From Blastobasis lacticolella (taxonomy: Eukaryota; Arthropoda; Insecta; Lepidoptera; Blastobasidae): DNA of 64,000 nt. Positions 23,849-35,589 of this stretch are shown here, piece by piece. The stretch lies in assembly GCA_905147135.1 (NCBI GenBank), contig LR990046.1:11376501-11440500 (forward strand), read 5' to 3'. Both the position numbers and the translations under genes were made by a program. Below the pieces are notes generated by a model that was not told where the DNA came from, did no database searches, and was given only the letters and a program-made list of their open reading frames with translations. How positions within the stretch are numbered: position 1 is the first letter of the stretch; the number at the start of each line of letters is the position of its first letter.

Positions 23849-24276
23849 GGGCAGGTTAGGGGTACGGCAGGGGTACGACAAGGCTAAGGTAGGGAGGGGT
23901 ACGGGTGGGAAACGGCAGGCGTACGGCAGGGCTATGGGAGAGCACGGCAGAATTACGGTAGACCTAGGGGAGGGTTGCGAGAGGGGTACGGCACGGATTA
24001 TGGGAGCACGATAAGGTGGGGGTACGGGAGGGAAACGGCAGGGTTACGGGAGGGGTACAGCAGGCATGCGGTAGGGATACGGAAGGGGTACGGGAAGGTG
24101 ACGTGAGAGGTATGGCAGGGCTGCGGGAGGGATACGGCAGGGGTACGGCAGGCATACGGTAGGGATACGGGAGGGGTACGGGAAGGTGACAAGAGAGGTA
24201 CGGGAAGGTGACAGGAGAGGTATGGGAGGGGTACGGGAAGGTTACGGGAGGCATACGGTACGGGAGGGTTACGAGA
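23849..24276 (+). repeat. G-rich minisatellite, 11-bp unit with 88-bp higher-order period
   Basis: Units of the form GGGTACGG(G/C)AG repeat about 39 times with point variation. A longer pattern beginning CAGGCAT(A/G)CGGTAGGGATA recurs at 24061 and 24149, exactly 88 nt or eight units apart. Open frames on the minus strand (Pro/Tyr/Ser-rich) are a by-product of a repeat with a non-triplet period and are not genes. Confidence 0.9.
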
Positions 24277-24716
24277 ACAAATTGCACCGGACAGCTGTCT
24301 GTTATTTATTTTTAATAACACTGCCAGAAATGCGCAATATTGAAAATATGATCAAACTTTATTTGTATGGAGCGTACTCGGGGAGACTCCTCTTATCAAA
24401 ATATTTCATTACTTAAGAATTTTTAAATAAATAATTTCAATCAGAAATTAATAATTTTTATTTATTTATTATTGTAAAGTTGTATTGCTAACATAATACA
24501 TAAAGAGGGCAAAATGGATCATGTATATGGCAACCCTAAAATTACGCAGACATATAAAATGGCGGCCATTTCTATGCTTCCCTCATGACTTAAGACACAT
24601 GGATTCTGTTTTTGTTTCATTTCTGTGCAATAAACCCCGTTCGACGAAGACTACCGGCTACATGGTAGCCCTTGTGAATGACATTTATCACATATTTATT
24701 TTTTAAATGACTCATA

Positions 24717-24750
24717 CCATAGCCTCCTTCAAAGATGAAGGAGGCTATGG
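24717..24750. repeat. Perfect 15-bp hairpin, 4-nt loop
   Basis: CCATAGCCTCCTTCA, loop AAGA, then the exact complement. The same palindrome in shorter form (CCTCCTTCA AA TGAAGGAGG) is inserted within SINE-A copy 1 at 7612-7631. Confidence 0.85.
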
Positions 24751-25438
24751 CATTACGCATCAAAATATCGAATTTTTTACGCCGCAAATGAAAGTTGACA
24801 ACCGAGGCGACCGATTCAATAATATAGCCTGATCCTGGTCCGGGTTATGGAAGGCTTTGATGTGACTCGCAAAACCGAATTTTGTCTTGAAGATCCGGAC
24901 ACATAAAGCGCAGTAGAGTTGGCAGTTAAGTTGGTCGCGTCTTTCGGAACTTTAATTTAATATCGAAATCCAGAGACACGATAATTTAAAGAAGTACAAA
25001 ATGTAACCGACACCGCTTCAAAGTTCAGAAGTAGCGAACCCAAACCTAGCTCCCAGTTGGTCACCGTGTTGGAACTAATCGTGGCGGACGTGTCGCCGCG
25101 GGATCCATTTTCGGAAAGCGCGGCCTGCTGCGTCGCTGCGCAGCCGCATGCGCAAACTACAAAATATGTAATACCTTAGGTACTTATGAACATTTATAGA
25201 GTCCGCGCATTGTAAGTGTGCACTTAGATTATGGCGCCCGCGTCCCTGTTATTGTTTTTGTTGGGAGTTGCTCTTGTTGTATTTTGAGCCGCGAGCAGTA
25301 ACCGCGCAATTAGCAAATATTATAAGCGAACTTTGTCTTACTGTTGTTGTAGACAATACCTAGCTTTAAGTATTACAATATCAGTCGTGATGCAATGAAT
25401 CCTCGTTACGATATCTTTTACCCAACCAAGTGTTTTTG

Positions 25439-25669
25439 CTAATATTTCATTCTTTGAACACGAACACGTCTTCGTTTTTCTTCTTTTTCTTCGTTGTCCT
25501 CCTTCACTGCGTCGTTGGGGAAAACGAAATTCCAGACTTTCTTTGTTAACCATTGCACCACTATCATCGGGGACTCAGCGTGCAGAGGGTTAAAGCTGTC
25601 CAATTGTCGTATCATTTGCGCGTAGATCCTTGCTATCTTCAGCGAACCCATTGAGTTAATTTCCTTCAT
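25439..25669 (-). CDS. Hypothetical small ORF or exon, 76 aa from first ATG
   Basis: The minus strand from ATG at 25669 reads MKEINSMGSLKIARIYAQMI, RQLDSFNPLHAESPMIVVQW, LTKKVWNFVFPNDAVKEDNE, ending EEKRRRVRVQRMKY then TAG. The frame stays open upstream to 25753 without another ATG. That upstream part would be hydrophobic (CIVVCIVLLLTC). GTTTCTTTGAAGACAG just before the ATG could be a splice acceptor. Amino-acid composition is protein-like (mixed, amphipathic, acidic then basic C-terminus), unlike most random frames here. No family is recognised. Confidence 0.3.
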   Translation of the reverse strand: MKEINSMGSLKIARIYAQMIRQLDSFNPLHAESPMIVVQWLTKKVWNFVFPNDAVKEDNEEKEEKRRRVRVQRMKY

Positions 25670-26384
25670 TCTGTCTTCAAAGAAACGGCACGTTAGTAGA
25701 AGTACAATACAAACTACAATACAGGTACAGTAGTTCAATGAATTTGCTGATCACTTCATATTATACAGTGTAACGTAAATTATTGAGTATTTGGTTGACT
25801 GCCTAAGATAATGTTAGCACTGGGATATACCTAAATGATGTTCACATGTGATCTCGTGCGTAGCTGTAAGATTTGCATACCTATTGTGATGCTATCTGTT
25901 GAAACCCACGATTTTTCTTAGCGATAATACTATATGTATCATGATAATAATATGGAAGTATTATCGCTATGAAAGTTGAACCAATGGTCACTATTGATAA
26001 TATATTTTTTATTGTGCCTGATTGTGCTCGGGAAGCGCAACGTTTTGTGGTTAAAAAGTTTATAGTGATATTAGACGTAAAACGGAAACTAAATTTACAT
26101 AATATGTTCTAAATTGAGTAAATATCGCTATTCGCTACCACCGGGGAGAGAAATCTCTATGCAATGGAATCCCTTTGAAATGAGCCAGCCCTGTGGTCAC
26201 CGGTGAAACGAAATATTTCTTTTCAACTTTAGGACTCTGCTATACCAGCCATCGCACCATCCCCCAATAACGTTGTGCCAATGCTTATGTCCTTGGGTCT
26301 ATGCTCTGTGCTTATGTTTATAACAAAATTCGAGGTATAACTTGAGCACAGTGACGGCTTTGCTCAGGATTTTTAGGGACGGGC

Positions 26385-26432
26385 AAGAGTGTAGAGAGAG
26401 CGAGAGAGAGGGGGGGAGAGAGTGGAGGGTAG
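26385..26432 (+). repeat. GA-rich microsatellite
   Basis: A run of AG/GA dinucleotides with a 7-G stretch in the middle; plus-strand purine tract of about 45 nt. Confidence 0.8.
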
Positions 26433-26754
26433 ATACTGCCCTTGCTTCTTATTATGCATATGCTAATGCGTGATTGAACTATGGAGTAATCCATTAAACG
26501 TTAAGCGTCTACTATCACTATACACTTTTTCTTGTACTCGATTACATATGATAACCTATGGGCCTTCATAGTCTAGGAGGACCTTTCCTCTTATTCGTCT
26601 GTTCATATTATATTGAGTGAATAGATTTTTAGGAGGAGGATGGCAGTTGGAAGAGGCGGCTCATTACTCCCGCACAAAGATATACTGACTCGGAGACGGA
26701 GACTGCGGGGAAGCCCGGACATCGCCCGTCTTTGCAGGGTCAATATTTAATGGT

Positions 26755-26992
26755 GCTATGGTTGTCCGGCAGAATCAACCCCTTTACACTCGCGGTGTCG
26801 TACAATACGACTAATGTTTTCGAGACAAAATATCTAGTCTCCGTAGACTGGTAAATGGGCAGCAGCGTTTTCCAATTGTTATATTTATAACACTGCGATC
26901 TCCAACCCGCCAAGCGCGGAGATTATGAAAATAACCTCCCATTTGGAGGGAAAGGCCCTAAGTCCTGCAGTGGACTGTTATGGGCTGTGAGG
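26755..26992 (+). mobile_element. SINE-A copy 3
   Basis: Matches the family from GTTGTCCGGCAGAATCAACC through GGTGTCGTACAATACGACTA, TTTCGAGACAAAATATCTAG and TAACACTGCGATCTCCAACC to CTGCAGTGGACTGTTATGGG. The 5' end and the GAT tail are eroded. Confidence 0.7.
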
Positions 26993-27652
26993 TGTGAGGT
27001 GGTGGTCACTCACCTTCATGCTGCTTGATCCACTAGCATGGTAAAATAGGCTTGATCAGGACAAATTTTTGAATGACTTGGCACTTGACAGAATTCTCCC
27101 TTCTGGGAGTTGGCTTGATCAAGACTATTTGTTTACGCCATTGGATCATGCAGCATAATAGTTAGTGGCCACCATAAGTATGTTCATATAAAAAATTAAT
27201 GTAAATTGGTACGTACTCCCTCCGTCATCGCCCCGTCGAACCCGATGCCGCGGCGAATGTCTGGGCTGCACACCCGTTCTTGTATCCTGCTCCAACATCT
27301 CTATTGGGTTCATCAAGGGAATATCATGCATCAAGTACTGAAGGAAACTCTGCAAGTAAACGCGCAAACAGTTGGGATGGAACCTTGTCGAGGTAAATCA
27401 ATCTTAATTTGGTTTATTTAGATGGACAAGGATCGACAAGTTTCGGGCGCGCAAACATGACAACCGCATACGTTTTCAGAAATAAACCACTTTTATCATC
27501 ATCATCATCATATGATTCAAACAGTGTCATCTTTAGGGGTTTATGTACGGCACTTTCTCTGATGGCTGTAGAGTTCAACACGGGAAAGACAGATTTGGAC
27601 AACTTTTATACACGACACAATTTAGATAGTTTATACTAATATATTATAGTAT

Positions 27653-27935
27653 TTTGGCGGTACAGGATAAGATTGCCGCCAATGTTGGCAAGCGAAGATG
27701 GGGAGAAGGTAGAAAAGGGTAATTACCCACCTGGCCGGTTATTGTGACCAGGGGACCAAGGGTCCGACAGTTGTTCGTCGGAAGTTGTATATATGCCGTG
27801 GAAGTTGGCACATTTCTCTAGCGCGATGCAGGACGGTTAGCGCCATCTATGTGCGGATGCTTGCCAACCTTGTGTTCGTGTACTCGTAATGTGAGTGTCG
27901 TTGAGTTTCCCTAGTGGAGCGATAGATGTCGCTAC
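27653..27935 (+). repeat. Direct repeat, copy 1
   Basis: A 283-nt unit, nearly identical to 28239-28515; copy 1 carries an extra GGTAGAAAA-type stretch near its start. The following bases CTCCCCCCGG begin the internal segment. Confidence 0.85.
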
Positions 27936-28238
27936 AGTACTCCCCCCGGAGACTGGAGGTCGATACCGAAGCGAGAAACGCTGAAGCTGACGTATGAAGC
28001 GTAGTCAGTCTGGCGATGCGGTGAGCAATGGCGTAGCTCTGGCGTGAGGTTGTGCTGTGAGCTGTGCCGAAGCGATGCTGTTCCCAAGTCTGCAGTGAGT
28101 CGAGACTGGGTGGGGACAGTGAGATGCCGCAGGTGAACGACCAGGAAGCACGCGTCGTGCCGACTATGGTCAAGACTGTGACTGCTGTGTGCGGGAGTCA
28201 GGTAGGGAAGACGTAAGGATCACGTCGGAAGTCACCAC

Positions 28239-28515
28239 TTTGGCGGTGCAGGATAATGTTGCCGCCAATGTTGGCAAGCGAAGATAGTGAGAAGAAGGGT
28301 AATTACCCACCTGGCCGGGTGTTGTGACCAGGGGACCAAGGGCCCGACAGTTGTTCGTCGGAAGTTGTATATATGCCGTGGAAGTTGGCACATTTCTCTA
28401 GCGCGATGCAGGACGGTTAGCGCCATCTATGTGCGGATGCTTGCCAACCTTGTGTTCGTGTACTCGTAATGTGAGTGTCGTTGAGTTTCCCTAGTGGAGC
28501 GATAGATGTCGCTAC
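28239..28515 (+). repeat. Direct repeat, copy 2
   Basis: A 277-nt unit. Differences from copy 1 are few and mostly in the first 60 nt; the last 150 nt appear identical, suggesting a recent origin or gene conversion. Confidence 0.85.
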
Positions 28516-29434
28516 AGTATAAAACAAAGTCGACATGTATGTATATTACGCAGTAGGACAGGACAACACGCGAACGAACTCGCGGCGGGCAGGCTAGTTA
28601 TTATCATAAATGAGAATATTCTCATTTTAGGACCTCTTTACACACTTTTGACACTGAATAACTACTCTGTTACAACACATGTTCACAGATAATATTTTGA
28701 TTTCACCTTTACAGACGTAGTGGTTGTGCTTGACTCTGACGTGAGAACATTTCGAAAATTAACCGTAACGAATGCTAAAACTATGATAGCAAAGCACGAA
28801 TTAAACATGTCTCTGATTAAGGTTTAACTAGACACTTCTCAACACAAGAACACAGTGCTCAATAATTACAGATCTTCACCGGAATTGTATTTATACACTA
28901 GCAGTGGTACACATTGCTTGTTTTCATAACAGTGTTATATAAATAATCAAAGAGTGTTATCATATTTATAATAATATATAATAGTCAATAAAAACACAAA
29001 CGGGAATAATATGCGGAAAAGTGATTCACACATACCTAAACTCTTCCAATTTTTAACTGGACTAGATATATTTTTAGTATTTGCTAGTTTTTTTTTACGT
29101 TATACGGCCGACAAATGGATAACGGGAACCTGATGGAAAGTGGTGACCGCCACCAAGGTAGTTAGTCTTGTCCGGCAAAAGGGAATTTAAAAGGAGACAA
29201 GACAAAACGAGCACCTTTTGTAATAATATTAAGTTACTTATCTCATAGCTGGGTGAAAAGTATAAAATATCACTCGGTCGCAACATTGTTTCTTCCTCTA
29301 GATGGTAACTTTTATCTGATGAAGTTACCTGTAATAAAATAGTAATATTTGGCGTCAGTGGCCCGATTGTGCTCTCGCGAGGGCCTGTGTCCCGCCTTGA
29401 CCATGATGCAACCAACTATGAGACCAACCATGAG

Positions 29435-29515
29435 TGCAACTGTCATCTGACCTCCGTTACCCTGTTAACAGTTACACATTCAGAATGATGGTAGCTTTCA
29501 TCACGATGTGTTCCT
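29435..29515 (-). repeat. Repeat-B 5' fragment
   Basis: The reverse complement gives CATCGTGATGAAAGCTACCA, TTCTGAATGTGTAACTGTTA, ACAGGGTAACGGAGGTCAGA and TGACAGTTGCACTCATGGTT. Confidence 0.55.
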
Positions 29516-29624
29516 TCACTATCGGATTAATCAGTGAGCATCGATTAATGTTCAACAAATGTACATAACTCAGTACATGTATAATGTCTATGTTTATGTC
29601 TAAAAACGTCAATGGTAGGTACGT

Positions 29625-29705
29625 AGGCACTGGGGATCGAACTCGGGCCCCTCGCTTACAAGTCGGACCCGAGCGCCATTAGGCCGCCGACTCTCTAAAA
29701 ATTGC
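29625..29705 (-). mobile_element. tRNA-like SINE head
   Basis: The minus strand reads GAGTCGGCGGCCTAATGGCG (A-box region), then CCGACTTGTAAGCGAGGGGC and CCGAGTTCGATCCCCAGTGC (B box GTTCGATCC). The spacing is that of a tRNA, but no matching acceptor stem is present. A relative is at 38105-38185. Confidence 0.65.
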
Positions 29706-30009
29706 TTGTTATGTTATGATATAACTCAGTATTTAGTTTTTTTTTTTAAATTTTGATAGTTTTGCCGTACCCCTCAATAATTTTATAAAAGCGCTAGCTG
29801 TGCCCGCGACTTCGTTCGCGTGGACTACAGGATATTAAGCAACACTATATTTATCAATAACCTAACCGACAGAAAAATGACGAAAATCCAAGTACCAAGT
29901 ACACCAAACACCAAGTACCAAGTACACTTATACTCAACTATTTCCTAAACTACTAAATTTATAAACTTAACGATATGCGTGCCAATAGGGATGCCGAAGA
30001 CCGAGCGAG

Positions 30010-30095
30010 GTAAATAGCAGGAAGGCGGACCCTGGGCCCTCGCGAGCTGCGCGGGGGCGCAACCGGGACATAACGTCAAGATGAAGATGATGATG
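30010..30095 (+). repeat. Repeat-B 3' fragment
   Basis: GGCGGACCCTGGGCCCTCGC, GCAACCGGGACATAACGTCA and AGATGAAGATGATGATGAC are the 3' end and tail of repeat-B. Confidence 0.6.
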
Positions 30096-30782
30096 ACTAA
30101 CTTTATTTTAATGAAACAAAGCTATGACCCATCTCGATTAAACTGGCTTTCAAACAAAGTAAACCGCATCGAAATCGGGCCACCCGTTCTAGAGCTACGA
30201 TGCCACAGACAGATACACTCATATTTTTTCGTCGAGGGTTAAATGTATATTTTACTTTGGATTTGAAAAGTACATCCGCATTATACAAATGTAGGCAGCG
30301 CTCCTGACACACCTCTTGCTTATTTTTATTTTATTTTATATAAAATATTACTTATTACTTTTATAGCTAACGGAATATATGTAAACCGGTATTGGAATAG
30401 AAATGTTCAACTTAATTAAGTATTAATTTACTCAAAAACACCGTGTGGCGGCTTCGTCTCTTTGAACTTACGAGGACTGTAAAATAAATGTTAGATCCAT
30501 AAAATCTAAATTGTAATTATCTAATTTATTACATATAAATTCAATACCGACGTAATTTTTAAACAAAATGATTACCTTACAGACGCCGCTAAACGTGCTA
30601 GAAGAAGAGCGTAAGTACTAAGTATTAAGTAAGTAGAATTAACTAAATTTCACATACGGCAACAACCTATGATTACTTTTTTGGAGGAGGGTTAATGGCG
30701 GCAGTCAGTTCATGTGATGTGAATGTCGTCCCTTGAAATTGACCTACTGAGAAGGTGAAATTATAGATAGATAAATTCAGAA

Positions 30783-30932
30783 GCCGTGTGGTGTCCGGCA
30801 GAGTAGAATAGCACCAACCCCTTACGCTCATGGGTGTCGTCTAATACGACTAAGCGCGACTAATGTTTTCGAGACAAAAGAGCAAGAGTCTCCGTAGTCT
30901 GAAAAGTGGGCAGCAGCATTTTCCATAAAATA
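30783..30932 (+). mobile_element. SINE-A copy 4, 3'-truncated
   Basis: The 5' half is well preserved (GCCGTGTGGTGTCCGGCAGA to GCAGCAGCATTTTCCATAA), after which family similarity stops abruptly. Confidence 0.7.
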
Positions 30933-32730
30933 ACCCCGTCGTGTTTGGGCTCTTGGAATGGTCTTGAGTACGTTAGAACTTATTTTGCTAATGGGACGGC
31001 TTCCCACGAACTTCACTCGAAACAAGTGCTAGAGATTTTTACTAAATAACGTCACGGTAGTATCACTGACTTTTTACATATAGGGCCACGATAAGTCCGC
31101 ATTGACAGACAGTAGTAAAAATTATAAAGTGTGGCCTTGTCAGTCTTTGTCAGGCCTTGTAAATATTCAGTTATTTGGTCACTATTAGCTTGAACTTGTA
31201 CTTTTAGTTTGTCTAAAATTAGCTTCTTGTAAAATTAGCTCCCGCACTTACTTTTAAATTGTTTTGCCCATTATTTAATAATATTTTTCATAACTCACGA
31301 AAATAAAGAATTCTACAGAAATCAAATTGTTTGATATGACTTTTATAAATGACGTTCTATGACGTTTAAAAAACTTGGCATAAGTTGCCATTCAGACTTT
31401 TATTTTTTATTTTTTAATAAGCGATTCAGTCTTGTCGTGGTCTTATTCTATGTTCCAAAATCAAGTCATACATACCTACAACAATGGTAGTTGGAGTACG
31501 ACAGTTTCGTGCAATTTATGGATATAGTAACGATCTGCTTCCGCCGGACATTATACGCTAGCTGAGACAAAGTGGGCTATTATTTTATCTTTATCGTTGC
31601 GACACTCTTTTTATTGCTGTAACGAAAACTCTTATAAGTATTAAGTACACTAAAAGTGCATAACTCAGCTCATGAAACGTAATTTACAAATTACAACCGT
31701 GTCCGCACTTTGTTTGTGGTGTCTTCGTGTAATTGCATCTGGTATTTTTATTTGTTCAGAATTCTTCCCTGGAGTGCGCTCAACAGCTCATCATTTCGTA
31801 GCTATAAATTATAAGGAGCGCACAAGGGTTAAACAAATATTTATGTTATTAGTTTATTACTAGCAAACGAGCAAGCGGGTCACCTGTTACAAGAATTTGT
31901 AATAATGGAGAACTAAGGTCTTCGTTACTAGCTAAATTAAATAATACTACCCTTCGAGCTTGACCCTATATTTCTCCAAATACGCTCATAGGTAAGTACA
32001 TTTCGGCGTTACATATCAGTCTCTAACTTCATAAAAACTTAATCAATAATTACGTTTTCGCGGTTTGATAGCCAATAAGACTGTGATGACCTCTGTATTT
32101 AATTAATTTCTTCAATAGGATTGCTTTATTCGGTAGAACAATTTTTTTTAATTAGGCAGGTTTCATACTAAAACAGCTGCAATCAGAACGTCTATGAAAA
32201 AATCAGTCCGGAAAATTCATGTTTTCGGGCTCAACAATGTCCAACAAACGTTGAAAATCACGACGTTTTTTGGGTCACTCACTAATATCTCCAAAATAGT
32301 GTGTTGTATAGTGTGCTTCTACAGTGTGAGTGTAAGAAAAGTGTGTTCCTACCGAATGGAAGCTTCTGAAATTGTAATTTGCCTTACACACTTTTTGAAA
32401 TTCTTAACCGTTTACGAGCAACACACTCTAGATTGTGGCGGCAGGTGAAACACCTGTTTCTTAGGGAATTGTATAAAAAATGAGCACAAACGGTACATTT
32501 TTTTAATGATTTGCATGTACAAATTAATAGTTTTGGTTTTTCTCCTTTACTTGGGCTATATAACCTTGCAAGTTGCCACATTTCATGACTGTAGTTTAGC
32601 GGTACCTATATAGTATTATAAAGTTACTTTATGAGTATGAATTTCATACTCACAGGGCAATTTTATCAAAATTAATATTGAATTTATCGAAAATGAAATT
32701 ATGGTATCAGATTAAGCAATAACTGATCTG

Positions 32731-32950
32731 TAGACTAATTACGTAACGCTGTAGCGATCAACTCTCTGATTTCGATGATTGAAATTTTAATTTTGCGATT
32801 CCGTATCATTAATTTCATGAGTTCAGTTGCTAACAAAGTTTCATTGCAATAAACTGAAACTTTTAAATCGATCACATGTAATCGCAAAAGTAACAATTTC
32901 AATCATTGAAATCGAACAATTGTTGTCAACTGAGTTTCGTAATTTGCCTA
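32731..32950. mobile_element. MITE with about 70-bp imperfect terminal inverted repeats
   Basis: The left arm runs from TAGACTAATTACGTAACGC to TTTTGCGATT (32731-32801). The right arm runs from AATCGCAAAAGTAACA to CGTAATTTGCCTA (32880-32950) and is its reverse complement with scattered mismatches. It belongs to the same family as the copy in the bel intron at 52471. There is no coding capacity. Confidence 0.7.
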
Positions 32951-33483
32951 CTGCTCTGCATTTGAAACACTACGGAAAAGATGATGGTAAGAGCCCTGCA
33001 ATGCAATTGAGCATTCTTCATAAGTTCCCAAATGGAACTTAGGTGACGACAGTTACCGCTTCCCACCAGGTGGGATATCTGCTTTGAGTAGGTAGTATAA
33101 AAAAGAGCAAATTCCATTAATTTGTTCCGTGAAAAGTAGCGTCGAAAAAATGATTTAATAGCAACATTATTGTTGATATCCCGTTTCTATTAAACCTGTG
33201 TAAAGTTGGGAAGAGGCTGTAATTGCGGTAATAAATATCGCACCTTGGCAATTTATAATGCCGTCCGGCCATCCATTAGGGAGGCTGCTGGTACCCTATT
33301 TTCTTTGTCGTTGTTTATTATTTACTCCGCTTATGGGAGGGAGTGGCGGCGTTTTGTTAGGGCGGTGGGAATACGCGCATCTGCTGAGGGCAGAGGAGGT
33401 TATGTATATAAATAAATTGTTACATAGTGGTGATATTGGCAGGCACTAGTGAAATGAGGGAATTAATGCTTTGGTTGGTAGAT

Positions 33484-33734
33484 TTAGAGGTTGACCGTGT
33501 GGTGTCCGGCAGAGTAGAATAGCACCAACCCCTTACACTCGTGGGTGTCGTACAAGGCGACTAATGTTTTCGAGGCAAAAAATCTAGAGTCTCCATAGGC
33601 TGGAAAATTCTATTGTTATATTTATAACACAACGATCTCCAACCCGCCTGCCAAGCGTGGAGATTATGGCAATAGCCTCCCCTTTCATGGAAGAGGCCCT
33701 AAGTCCTGCAGTGGACTGTTATGGGCTGCGATGA
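33484..33734 (+). mobile_element. SINE-A copy 5, possible 7-bp target-site duplication
   Basis: Nearly full length, from ACCGTGTGGTGTCCGGCAGA to CAGTGGACTGTTATGGGCTG, with a short internal deletion where GGGCAGCAGCATTTTCC should be. GGTAGAT is repeated at 33477-33483 and 33735-33741. Confidence 0.7.
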
Positions 33735-33744
33735 GGTAGATACT

Positions 33745-33950
33745 TATATTGGCATTAGACTCTCTCTCTCAGGTCGGTCCTTCATGCCTTAAGATCGTGG
33801 CCATGGTGGGTTTCCATTCGGTAACGGATAAATTGTCTCCAGCGACCTCTGTCTGTAGCAATTTTTGTGTTTCTTGTAGTTGGTCAGACCATCTAATCGG
33901 TGAACTTGGACGGAATTGGACTATAGGGGGGCTATAAGATTTCGAATTCG
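33745..33950 (-). pseudogene. Possible LINE 3' end (RWSDQ type)
   Basis: The minus strand reads PSSPIRWSDQLQETQKLLQT and EWKPTMATILRHEGPT. (T/I)RWSDQ(I/L)...W......HDPQ is a form seen at the C-terminus of another lepidopteran RTE-like LINE, with HDPQ decayed to HEGP here. It immediately follows a SINE-A copy. Low certainty. Confidence 0.3.
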
Positions 33951-35357
33951 ACATTTTTCTTTAGCCATAAATGTGTATTTACAATCTCTTTACAAACGAT
34001 CATCAACATTAAATGATTGTGGAAGATCGTTGACAATAAGTTTATTGGCTTTTCAGAATTTTCAGTGACATTTTAATAGTATAATTATTATCGTAGCTAG
34101 AAAAAAATTCGAATTCGGTATATCACACTATCACACTGGCCCACTGAATCTGAAGAATGCCAAAATTTCTTACTGATAAATGTTTTTTTTTATTATCAAA
34201 AATTTATGTCCACAAAATCGCCTCGATCCACAACGAAACACGCTCTTAAGATTGAGTAGTAACGCCATTCAAATCCGTCATTATTTAGGTAGGTTAAATA
34301 GGGTACTCATGCCGCATAGTAATTACGCAGCTTTTACTTGTATTATTCTCTATTTATGTATACCTAGCTATCGACATTTTCTCATAATCGCCTAAAGTTA
34401 TGTGGTACAATACCTAATCCTTTGCGGCGTAGGCGGCTGGGCGTGGCCTACCCTTACTCCACCCACAACGCGGACCGCCCCAACGAGTTTGCAATTATAG
34501 TTTCATTTCAAAACATTTCATTATACCATAATTCCATAATACTGCTATAACAGACCGGCGTTCTGGAAATCTTTTATTAATAAGATACCTAGTTGAGAAT
34601 AAATTTATGTAAAGTGTAGGCAGCAGGTGTCGAATGATGTGAGTTTTTGTCGGGTAAATAAACCTTTTATATATACCCGTGGAAAGGAAATTTATGGTCC
34701 GAATAAATTATAGCGATAATATTATGCTAGTGGTTTTTGAGGACTATACAGAGTTTTGATTAAGTATCTAACTATTAGCTGCGCTGTTAAATTGTATGTA
34801 GCTGTGTCTATGGATTGCTACAGACAATATAAATTCTTATGGTACTTGCAATAAATACACTCAATAATCTATTATTTATACTACTTGCACCGAATTCTTA
34901 AACACATTTGAGTGACACAAAAAACTACATCGAAAAAAACGTTAAACGTCATTCTTTAACACGCTTAAGTATTTGATGCAAGGTGGCTTTAATATTTTAA
35001 GATAACTTACTATAGGTAGCTACTTGCTAATCTAACCAACCACAAAACTTTTTTTTTCCACATTTTAACTACCTACAAACCAAAGCAACACAACAAAAAT
35101 ACGTAAATTCATTATTGTCAATCACTTACGCATTTCCTATCGGTTTCGGAAGTTGCGTAAAAAAACTGCGGCACATACTACTACACTGCGGGACACAACG
35201 TGGGGGTGGTGGACCACCGGTGGCGCAAACTGGACAGTGGTTTTAATATGCCAGCTGCCAGGAGGTTAGTCTCTCTATGTTAGGGTGCTATGGAGTCTAA
35301 TTAAAATAAATTTGGTTGGTTTCATCTAAGAATTGATAGTATACCTACGAGCGAAGT

Positions 35358-35439
35358 GGACCAAGAGCGACCACGGGCTATTGCGTGCGTCGCGGGAGTG
35401 CAACCGGGACTTAGATAAGGCCAAGATGATGATGATAAT
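35358..35439 (+). repeat. Repeat-B 3' fragment
   Basis: GACCACGGGCTATTGCGTGC, GAGTGCAACCGGGACTTAG and GGCCAAGATGATGATGATA match the 3' end of the family. Confidence 0.55.
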
Positions 35440-35589
35440 TTACGTATTGTTTATTTGTCTTCCTTGATCCACGGAATTTAAATTCTAGGTGCCTACAGAC
35501 TAAGTTAAGCGAAGTTTGCGCAACGTAGATGCGGAGAAAACCTAATGCGAATAAGTAAGTTAATTATATTAATTGTTATAAGTTGGTAC

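Larger units (their letters stand above)
27653..28515 (+). mobile_element. Candidate miniature terminal-direct-repeat element (TRIM-like)
   Basis: Two direct repeats, 27653-27935 and 28239-28515, both run from TTTGGCGG(T) through GCCGCCAATGTTGGCAAGCG, CCAGGGGACCAAGGG, TAGCGCGATGCAGGACGGTT and CTTGCCAACCTTGTGTTCGT to GATAGATGTCGCTAC. They bracket about 303 bp of unrelated GC-rich DNA. AGTAT precedes the first (27648-27652) and follows the second (28516-28520). That is the plan of an LTR-type element without genes. However, the ends are not TG...CA, no primer-binding site is obvious, and a tandem duplication is possible. Confidence 0.5.
28521..33476. other. AT-rich noncoding DNA
   Basis: Holds scattered repeat-B pieces, a tRNA-like SINE head, SINE-A copy 4, the 32731 MITE and a short duplicated CCAAGTACCAAGTACAC motif at 29889-29930. 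No gene is recognised. Confidence 0.55.

Noticed and set aside
23849..24276. CRISPR-like array
   Set aside because: Units are contiguous 11-mers without unique spacers, and the DNA is eukaryotic.
23964..24321. Two overlapping 107-codon minus-strand frames rich in Pro, Tyr and Ser
   Set aside because: They are translations of the 11-bp minisatellite; a repeat whose period is not a multiple of three cycles through all frames and stays open by chance.
24717..24750. A microRNA precursor
   Set aside because: The stem is only 15 bp, too short for a pre-miRNA, and the same palindrome is found inserted in a SINE.
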